64,000 bases of DNA, taken from positions 1 to 64,000 of the forward strand of contig NZ_NOZR01000029.1 in NCBI RefSeq assembly GCF_002250655.1, in the 5' to 3' direction. The notes beneath the pieces were generated by a model that was given only the letters and a program-made list of their open reading frames with translations, had not been told where the DNA came from and did no database searches. Positions 58,142 through 64,000 of this stretch are shown here, piece after piece (positions within the stretch are counted from its first letter, which is position 1; each line of letters begins with the position of its first letter). The position numbers and the translations under genes were made by a program. Source of the DNA: Mycolicibacterium sphagni. Lineage in GTDB: Bacteria; Actinomycetota; Actinomycetes; Mycobacteriales; Mycobacteriaceae.

Positions 58142-61100
58142 CCGGTCCCGAGAAAGCGTCGAGGATGTCGCTTCGACAGCTGATTTGGACGTGCGTGGGC
58201 ATGATCACCGTCGTCTTCGTCGTCGCCATGTCAATCTTTCTCGCCGGACGCTTTACGGTGGCGGACTCGGTGCATGAACTCAGCGCGCGGGTGGTGCCTG
58301 CGCAGGACGACGTGGCGGCGTTGAGTAGGGCGTATGTGGACCAGGAGACCGGCCAACGCGGGTTCATGCTCACCGCCAATCCGTCGTTTCTCGATCCCTA
58401 CAACCAAGGCAAAGCCGAGGTGGATCGGCTAGTCGCCGCGCTCCGTGTCAATCTGGCCGGCGACGTTGAAGGAAACCAGCTGCTGACCGCTGTCGTCGCT
58501 GCCGGCGCGGACTGGACCGCCCAAGCCGCCGAACCCCAGATCGCGGCCCGTCGCGCCGGCCCCGTCGCGCCGGATCAGCTCGAGTCGATGACAGTAACGG
58601 GCAAGCGCCTGTTCGACGCACTCCGGACGCAACTGTCGGCCCTGCAAGCCCGTGCCGGCCAGCTGATCACGACGCAGCTGGATCGGGTGAATTCCGCGCA
58701 GCTAATCGCAAATATCGCCCAAGGCGTAGCGTCCGCCCTGCTGTTTGCCGTCGTGGGTGCCGCTATTTGGTTGTCGCGGCGGCTGCTGACCCGGCCGGTC
58801 GACAGCGTACTGAGTGACGTGACCGCGGTCGCCAACGGCGCCTACGATCGACCGATTCGCAGTGCCGGTCCGCGCGAGATCGCTGTGCTCGCCGATGCGG
58901 CGGAAACCATGCGCAACAATCTGCACGTCGCGAACGCGAGCCTCGCGGACCAGGCCGCGATGAGCGAAAAGGCGCGCCGTGCCAAGGAGATTCAGGCTCA
59001 TCTGTTGACCGAGGTGCAGGGTGCGCCGGATCTACCGACCGCGGGCACGACCATCGTTTCGCGTACTGCCGAGGCTGTGGGCGCCAAACATGGCGCACTG
59101 TATCTGCGACAGAGCGACGAACGTGGCCGGTTCGCGCTGACCGCCTCGTACGCGTTCCACCGGCGCAAAGATCTACCGAATTCCTTCGGCCTCGGCGACG
59201 GCCTCGTCGGCCAATGCGCCTTGGAAGGCACCAGGATCGAGATTACCGACGCTCCTGGCGACTACGTGGAGATCGTCTCGGGCCTGGGCAAGACCGCGCC
59301 GGTGTCACTGATGCTCATGCCCATCAAGTTCGAGTCCGAAGTCGTCGGTGTCCTCGAGCTCGCCGGACTGCGACTGTTCTCCGATGACGACATCGAACTG
59401 GTGGAGAGCATCGCGCTCGGCGCCGGGGTAGCCATCAGCGCAATCGAGTCGGCGGGGAAGACGGCTGACTTGCTGAAGATGTCGCAGGCACAGACAGAGG
59501 AATTGCAGGTCCAGGAAGAGGAGTTACGGGCGGCGAACGACCAGCTGACGCAACGCGAAGATCAGCTTTCGGCACAGAATGCCGAACTGGAGGAGACCAC
59601 CGAGGAACTGCGCTCACAGCAGGAAGAGCTGCGGGCCAGCTCGGAGCGACTCGAGGCGCAAGCGCAAACGCTGGAGGACAAGAACAGTGAATTGCACCGT
59701 CTCAGCGAGACTCTCGAAGCCAAGGCTGAAGAGTTGGCGGTGTCGTCACGGTACAAGTCGGAGTTCCTGGCGAACATGTCGCACGAGCTACGCACCCCGC
59801 TCAACAGCATCCTGATCCTGGCGGGCCTGCTTTCCGAGTCGGACGACCCGCTCACCGACAAACAGCAGGAGTTCGCGGAAACCATTCAACAATCCGGAAA
59901 GGACCTACTGAACCTCATCGACGAGGTACTCGACCTCGCGAAGGTCGAATCCGGATCGCTGCATTTCGAACGGGAGCCCATCGAGGTCAACGAGCTGGTC
60001 GGATTTCTGGAGCGCACCTTCCACCCGATCGCGCAGCACAAGGGCGTGGACTTCTCCGTCGTGGTGGGCGACAACGCCCCGCAACAATTCACCAGCGACA
60101 ACACGCGGGTGAAACAGATCGCGAAGAATCTGGTGGCCAACGCCATCAAGTTCACCGACAAAGGCTCGGTAACCGTCCAGATCTCCAAAGCAGGTGACAC
60201 ACAAGGAAATCAGGGTGACGGGTACCTTGCCCTGGCTGTGGTCGACACCGGGATCGGCATCGACGAGAAGGACCACAACCTGATCTTCGAGTCCTTCCAG
60301 CAGGCGGGTCGCGGCACCACCCGAAAGTACGGCGGCACCGGTCTCGGGTTGGCGATCAGCCGGGAACTGGCACGCAATCTCGGCGGTGAGATCACGCTGC
60401 ACAGCGCACTCGGGCAGGGATCGACGTTCACCTGCTATCTACCGGTCGAGAGTTCACCGCTTGACGCCGCCGCGCCCGGGATCCCGGTCAGTCCACTGGT
60501 TTCCACGCCGGCCGTGCAGCCCAGCACCAACGGGTCCCCGGAGGCGGAGCCCACGGACACCGATGATGCGCTCACCCGCTTTGGCGCCGTGGATACCTCA
60601 TCGGTCGAGTGGCCCCAGGGAACCAAACCCGTGCTGTTGGTCGTCGAGGACGACTCCACCTTCGCGGGAATGCTGGCCGAGCTGGCCAGAGAAGCGGGAT
60701 TCGACGTGGTCACCACTGCAAGCGGCCGAATGGCTCTCGCGCTGGCGAAGCAACGCCAACCGGCGGCCATCACCCTGGACATCGGCCTGCCGGATATGGC
60801 CGGCTGGGTTGTGCTTGACGTCCTCAAGCACGATTTGGCGACCCGCCACATACCGGTCAACGTCGTTTCGGGCGCCGACGACGACGGTCGCGGCCGTCGA
60901 ATGGGCGCCATCCAGACCGTGAACAAACCCGCGAACGTCGCCGAGCTTCGTTCGATGTTCACGTCCGTGGCCGAGTTCCTCAAGCCGGGACCACGGCACG
61001 TGCTGGTCGCAGAGGACGACGCCAGCCAGCGTCAGGTGGTCCGGCACATGATCGAAAGCGACGATATCGCGATCACGTGTGTCAGCACGGGCGAGCAAGT

Positions 61101-61839
61101 GCTCGCGGAGCTTGCCGGACCAACGTCCTACGACTGCTTGGTCCTCGACCTCGGGTTGCCCGACATCGACGGGATCGAACTCATCGAGCGCGTGAAGGAT
61201 CAGCTCAAGCAGAAGAGCCTTCCCGTCATCGTGCACACCGGGCGAGAGTTGACCACTGCCGAGACGAGGCGCCTTGAGGTGCTGGCCTCCGCGATCGTGT
61301 TGAAGAACGCCAGATCGCCCGAGCGGCTCTTGGACGAAACAGCCCTGTTCCTCCATCGCGTGGCCAACGACATGCCTATCTCGGCCCGCGAAATCCTTTC
61401 CAACCCAAGGCGCATCGACGAATCCCTCGAAGGCAATACCGTCCTGCTCGTCGACGACGACGTCCGGAACGTCTTCTCCCTCGGCAGCGCTTTGAAGCGC
61501 TACGGCATCACGGTGATACCCGCCCGCGATGGGCAGGAAGGTCTGGACGCCCTGGCCGCCCATCCGGAGGTCGGGCTGGTGCTGATGGACATCATGATGC
61601 CCGTGATGGACGGTTACGAGGCGATGCGCCGGATTCGGGCCGAGGCCCGCTGGCGCACCCTTCCGATCGTCGCGCTCACCGCGAAGGCCATGAAGGGTGA
61701 CCGCCAGAAATGTTTGGAGGCAGGCGCTTCGGATTACGTCACCAAGCCTGTCGATATGGATCAGCTGACATCTGTGCTCAGGGTGTGGTTGGCAAGCCGG
61801 CCGCGAGGGCAGCAGAGGTCGGCAAGCGTCCATGAGTAA
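58138..61839 (+). CDS. CHASE3 hybrid histidine kinase with three receiver domains
   Basis: A 1233-residue membrane sensor kinase. Layout: TM1 (about 14-36), extracytoplasmic CHASE3 domain (40-185), TM2 (190-213), HAMP, GAF (about 290-440), long coiled coil rich in Glu/Gln (450-540), HisKA with phosphoacceptor H549 in SHELRTPLNS, HATPase with NLVANAIKF, DTGIGI and GGTGLGL, and then three receivers (about 830-945, 955-1070, 1095-1220). Their phosphoryl aspartates are in ITLDIGLPDMAG, LVLDLGLPDIDG and VLMDIMMPVMDG. The second receiver has KNA in place of the usual KP (VLKNARSP). It overlaps the c-di-GMP gene by 4 nt and cheR by 8 nt. It likely senses an outside signal and passes phosphate along several receivers. 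Ligand unknown. Confidence 0.93.
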   Translation: MTGPEKASRMSLRQLIWTCVGMITVVFVVAMSIFLAGRFTVADSVHELSARVVPAQDDVAALSRAYVDQETGQRGFMLTANPSFLDPYNQGKAEVDRLVAALRVNLAGDVEGNQLLTAVVAAGADWTAQAAEPQIAARRAGPVAPDQLESMTVTGKRLFDALRTQLSALQARAGQLITTQLDRVNSAQLIANIAQGVASALLFAVVGAAIWLSRRLLTRPVDSVLSDVTAVANGAYDRPIRSAGPREIAVLADAAETMRNNLHVANASLADQAAMSEKARRAKEIQAHLLTEVQGAPDLPTAGTTIVSRTAEAVGAKHGALYLRQSDERGRFALTASYAFHRRKDLPNSFGLGDGLVGQCALEGTRIEITDAPGDYVEIVSGLGKTAPVSLMLMPIKFESEVVGVLELAGLRLFSDDDIELVESIALGAGVAISAIESAGKTADLLKMSQAQTEELQVQEEELRAANDQLTQREDQLSAQNAELEETTEELRSQQEELRASSERLEAQAQTLEDKNSELHRLSETLEAKAEELAVSSRYKSEFLANMSHELRTPLNSILILAGLLSESDDPLTDKQQEFAETIQQSGKDLLNLIDEVLDLAKVESGSLHFEREPIEVNELVGFLERTFHPIAQHKGVDFSVVVGDNAPQQFTSDNTRVKQIAKNLVANAIKFTDKGSVTVQISKAGDTQGNQGDGYLALAVVDTGIGIDEKDHNLIFESFQQAGRGTTRKYGGTGLGLAISRELARNLGGEITLHSALGQGSTFTCYLPVESSPLDAAAPGIPVSPLVSTPAVQPSTNGSPEAEPTDTDDALTRFGAVDTSSVEWPQGTKPVLLVVEDDSTFAGMLAELAREAGFDVVTTASGRMALALAKQRQPAAITLDIGLPDMAGWVVLDVLKHDLATRHIPVNVVSGADDDGRGRRMGAIQTVNKPANVAELRSMFTSVAEFLKPGPRHVLVAEDDASQRQVVRHMIESDDIAITCVSTGEQVLAELAGPTSYDCLVLDLGLPDIDGIELIERVKDQLKQKSLPVIVHTGRELTTAETRRLEVLASAIVLKNARSPERLLDETALFLHRVANDMPISAREILSNPRRIDESLEGNTVLLVDDDVRNVFSLGSALKRYGITVIPARDGQEGLDALAAHPEVGLVLMDIMMPVMDGYEAMRRIRAEARWRTLPIVALTAKAMKGDRQKCLEAGASDYVTKPVDMDQLTSVLRVWLASRPRGQQRSASVHE

Positions 61840-62701
61840 GCCCGCCGAAGAGTCCGATCCGGCCCGATCACGGGAGCTCGCTGCGATCGAGGCGGAGGCG
61901 TTCTTCTACACGGTGTTCGAACATCTCGGCTACGATTTCCGCCACTACAGTGACGCGTCACGGAACCGGCGGTTGACGGCCTTTGTCGATCGGCACTCCT
62001 TGGGCACCATCTCCGAGGCCCAGGGCCGGGTGCTGCGCGACCCGAAACTTCTCACCGAATTCCTCTCGGCAATGACGGTGAATGTCACCGAGATGTTCCG
62101 GGATCCAGCGGTATTCGCCAAGATCCGCGCGGAGTTGCTGCCCAGGCTGGCCACCTATCCGCGCATTCGGATCTGGATCGCAGGCTGCGCGACGGGGGAA
62201 GAGGCGTATTCCGTTGCGATCCTGCTGGACGAGGCTGGACTGCTGGACCGGTCGACCATCTACGCCACTGATATCGACGGCGATTCGTTACGGGCCGCCG
62301 GGTCGGCGATCTATCCGGCCGACGCCATGGTCGGTGCGACCCGGAACTATCAGGGAAGCGGAGGCGAGAGACCGTTCTCCGATTGGTACATCGCCAAGTA
62401 CGACCGCTGTATTCTCAACCCCGCGCTGCGATCGCGGATCGAGTTTTTCTCGCATAATCTCGCGACCGACAGCGCATTTGGCGAATTCCATCTGGTGCTG
62501 TGCCGAAATGTCTTCATCTATTTCGAGGAGACGCTGCAGCGCAGGGTTGAGCGCATCTTCTGGGAAAGCCTGGCGCCCTTCGGCAATCTCGTCCTCGGCC
62601 CGCGCGAAGCACTAACCGCCGGCGGCGTGCAATTATTCAAACCACAGGACCGCCGGCTGGGGATCTACGTGAAGAGCCAAAACCAGCATGCCCGGCCCTG
62701 A
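61832..62701 (+). CDS. cheR: CheR-type protein-glutamate methyltransferase
   Basis: A 289-residue CheR. The N-terminal helical domain (about 15-85) is followed by the SAM-binding Rossmann domain: IWIAGCATGEEAYSVAILL near residues 114-132, YATDIDGDSL, and LVLCRNVFIYFEE, all diagnostic of CheR. It methylates glutamate side chains, classically on chemoreceptors. There is no chemoreceptor, CheA or CheW in the window and mycobacteria are not flagellated, so the target is likely another protein, perhaps the coiled-coil region of the kinase encoded just upstream (Glu/Gln-rich). Overlaps the kinase gene by 8 nt and cheB by 14 nt. No beta-subdomain defect is seen. Confidence 0.92.
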   Translation: MSKPAEESDPARSRELAAIEAEAFFYTVFEHLGYDFRHYSDASRNRRLTAFVDRHSLGTISEAQGRVLRDPKLLTEFLSAMTVNVTEMFRDPAVFAKIRAELLPRLATYPRIRIWIAGCATGEEAYSVAILLDEAGLLDRSTIYATDIDGDSLRAAGSAIYPADAMVGATRNYQGSGGERPFSDWYIAKYDRCILNPALRSRIEFFSHNLATDSAFGEFHLVLCRNVFIYFEETLQRRVERIFWESLAPFGNLVLGPREALTAGGVQLFKPQDRRLGIYVKSQNQHARP

Positions 62702-63305
62702 CGTCATCGTCATCGGCGGCAGCGCCGGCGGTATCGGCGCGCTGCGGGGCATCTTGAAGACGCTGGGGGACGTCCGCAACAGCGTGGTCGTGGTGGTGCT
62801 GCATCGCGCGCCCTACTATGCGGGGCTCGCGGAGGTCCTTCAGAGCTACACTGCGATTCCGGTGCGCGAGCCGGCCACCACCCCGTGGACCTGTCCGCCG
62901 GGCGAAGTGACGCTGGCTCCGGCCGGCTACCAACTCTTGGTGGGCAATGACAGACGTCGATCCGAGCAGCCGCAGACTCCGGTCCAACAGTACGAACGCC
63001 GCCCCGGTGTGCGCGCCCACCTGACATTGGACGCGCCTGTGCTGTGCTCGCGGCCGTCGCTGGACGTCGCATTCTCGACCGCCGCCGGACTGGCTAATTC
63101 AGTTACGGCCGTTCTTCTTTCGTGCGCAAGTGAGGACGGTGCCGCTGGCTGCGAAGCGGTGAAGGCGGCTGGGGGCCGTGTCGTGCTACAGGATCCGGCC
63201 AGCTGTGAAGCTGCCATCGCCGTCAACGCGGCGCTGCGGAGGGTGGAGCCAGACCATATCGCGGATCCACCGGGGATCGGGAGATGGCTCGCGGAGCTCA
63301 GCTGA
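62688..63305 (+). CDS. cheB: CheB-type methylesterase, catalytic domain only
   Basis: A 205-residue protein corresponding to the CheB methylesterase domain without a receiver domain. Catalytic serine S12 lies in IGGSAGGIGAL, histidine H39 in VVLHRAP, and the aspartate in CASEDGAAG; the GGRVVLQDPASCEAAI segment is also typical. It would remove methyl groups added by the CheR encoded by the overlapping gene (14-nt overlap). Without its own receiver, it would have to be controlled by another protein, such as receivers of the hybrid kinase. Converges on the dehydratase gene with an 8-nt overlap of ends. Confidence 0.9.
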   Translation: MPGPDVIVIGGSAGGIGALRGILKTLGDVRNSVVVVVLHRAPYYAGLAEVLQSYTAIPVREPATTPWTCPPGEVTLAPAGYQLLVGNDRRRSEQPQTPVQQYERRPGVRAHLTLDAPVLCSRPSLDVAFSTAAGLANSVTAVLLSCASEDGAAGCEAVKAAGGRVVLQDPASCEAAIAVNAALRRVEPDHIADPPGIGRWLAELS

Positions 63306-64000
63306 AGCGAACGCCCATCGACGCCAGGCCGAAGATCTTCTTGCCGTCGGACTTGGCACCGACAAGCACCACACCCGAACGGGTTTCGGGATCTAGCGAT
63401 TTGATCTTGCCGGTGAACTCGATGTCGGCACCCTCTTTGGCCGACACGACAGCCGGCTGCGAGAGTCGTACCGCGAACCGGGTGACCGCACCCGGGTCGC
63501 CCGACCACGTCGAGTGAAACCCGGCGCCCAAACCCATGGTGAGCATTCCGTGCGCGATCACGTCGGGTAGCCCGGCCAGCTTGGCGATGTCCTCGTCCCA
63601 GTGAATCGGGTTCGCGTCACCGGCCACACCGGCGTAGTTCACCAGGTCGCCGCGGGAGAGCCGGGTGTGGTGCACGCCGATCTCGTCACCGACATTCACG
63701 GAGTCGAACGACGGTGTGCCCGGCGCCCGGGTGGTACCGCCCTGCGAGATCCGGATTTCGCCCTCGGGCCGCACCTCTTTGTCGTATGCGGCATCCGAGC
63801 CCGGAATGTCGAGGATGTTCATGTCGTGCATCATCGCCTTCTGCACGGCCGCCTTGACCCCGGCATCGATGTCCTCACCGGTGACGCCGACGACGGTGGT
63901 GTGCAGGGTGTGCACCCGCTCGCCGCTGCTGATGTCGGTGAAGGTGTTGGTGACGGTGATGAAGTCCCGGCCCGCGGTCCGGCGAACCGATGTCAGCTCG
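63298..64000 (-). CDS. Fused HadA/HadB-type (3R)-hydroxyacyl-ACP dehydratase (5' end outside window)
   Basis: The C-terminal 233 residues of a larger protein; the frame continues past the right edge without a start. The visible N-terminal part (ELTSVRRTAGRDFITVTNTF onward) belongs to a first, HadA-like hot-dog domain. The second domain carries the hydratase-2 signature: YAGVAGDANPIHWDEDIAKL with Asp and His, then AGLPDVIAHGMLTMGL. This architecture matches the single-chain HadAB-like dehydratases of mycobacteria (M. smegmatis MSMEG_6754 type), which work in FAS-II mycolic acid synthesis beside HadAB/HadBC. It would dehydrate (3R)-hydroxyacyl-ACP to enoyl-ACP. Catalytic residues of the second domain are intact. 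Its ends converge with cheB. Confidence 0.88.
   Translation of the reverse strand, partial: ELTSVRRTAGRDFITVTNTFTDISSGERVHTLHTTVVGVTGEDIDAGVKAAVQKAMMHDMNILDIPGSDAAYDKEVRPEGEIRISQGGTTRAPGTPSFDSVNVGDEIGVHHTRLSRGDLVNYAGVAGDANPIHWDEDIAKLAGLPDVIAHGMLTMGLGAGFHSTWSGDPGAVTRFAVRLSQPAVVSAKEGADIEFTGKIKSLDPETRSGVVLVGAKSDGKKIFGLASMGVRFS

Noticed and set aside
60598..61833. A 411-codon minus-strand frame opposite the receiver domains
   Set aside because: Antisense of three clear receiver domains; no independent evidence.
1..64000. tRNA, rRNA, insertion sequences, prophage or CRISPR
   Set aside because: None was recognised by reading both strands; no transposase, integrase or regularly spaced repeats. The intein is the only mobile element supported.

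Overview
The window is a high-GC actinobacterial chromosome segment, almost certainly from a rapidly growing, environmental mycobacterium (Mycolicibacterium-type). The evidence is gene order: mtc28 (partial), leuS, a MarR gene, a GntR gene, an F420-type oxidoreductase, an alpha/beta hydrolase, ino1, a PadR gene, a DUF1707 protein, a DUF5318 protein, ponA1, a GT87-like membrane protein, a PfpI-like protein, rpsF, ssb, rpsR, rplI and dnaB follow the same order as Rv0040c to Rv0058 of M. tuberculosis. MmpS/MmpL, a glucosylglycerate hydrolase, a TIGR03086 (mycothiol-type) protein and a fused HadA/HadB dehydratase fit the same group. No RNA genes, insertion sequences or CRISPR arrays were recognised.

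Bases 1-27000 are the conserved core. Genes missing from the M. tuberculosis block are inserted between its members: an SDR plus glucosylglycerate hydrolase, a two-gene polar amino-acid ABC transporter whose binding protein is fused to its permease, a cytochrome P450, and a Tat-signal lipoprotein that carries P450 signatures. Cell-envelope genes (ino1, ponA1, GT87-like) sit next to replication and translation genes (rpsF-ssb-rpsR-rplI). dnaB is split at its P-loop by a 416-residue class 3 intein with a LAGLIDADG endonuclease and a cysteine-rich insert.

Bases 27000-45600 are accessory: a small ribbon-helix-helix protein, a sulfatase, and a minus-strand cluster (hydrolase, benzoylformate-decarboxylase-like ThDP enzyme, broken FAD oxidase, P450) with a divergent PucR regulator and a 16-bp palindrome between them. 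A DHA2 efflux pump with an operator-like repeat over its -10, about 1 kb of decayed genes (36.4-37.5 kb), an MpaB-type oxygenase, a MarR/TIGR03086 divergent pair, a phospholipase D, a DedA protein, an F420-dependent oxidoreductase and a type II NADH dehydrogenase follow.

Bases 45600-64000 hold an mmpS-mmpL operon and a signalling region: a GAF-EAL-PAS-GGDEF protein, an MFS transporter, then a tightly packed run of universal stress protein, APC permease, REC-GAF-PAS-GGDEF-EAL protein, CHASE3 hybrid histidine kinase with three receiver domains, CheR and CheB. There is no chemoreceptor, CheA, CheW or flagellar gene in the window, so the CheR/CheB pair probably serves a non-chemotactic pathway that joins phosphorelay, c-di-GMP and protein methylation. 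The window ends inside a FAS-II type dehydratase gene.

Many single genes and operon heads have a TANNNT -10 element only 6-8 nt from the start codon and no Shine-Dalgarno sequence, the pattern of leaderless mycobacterial transcripts.
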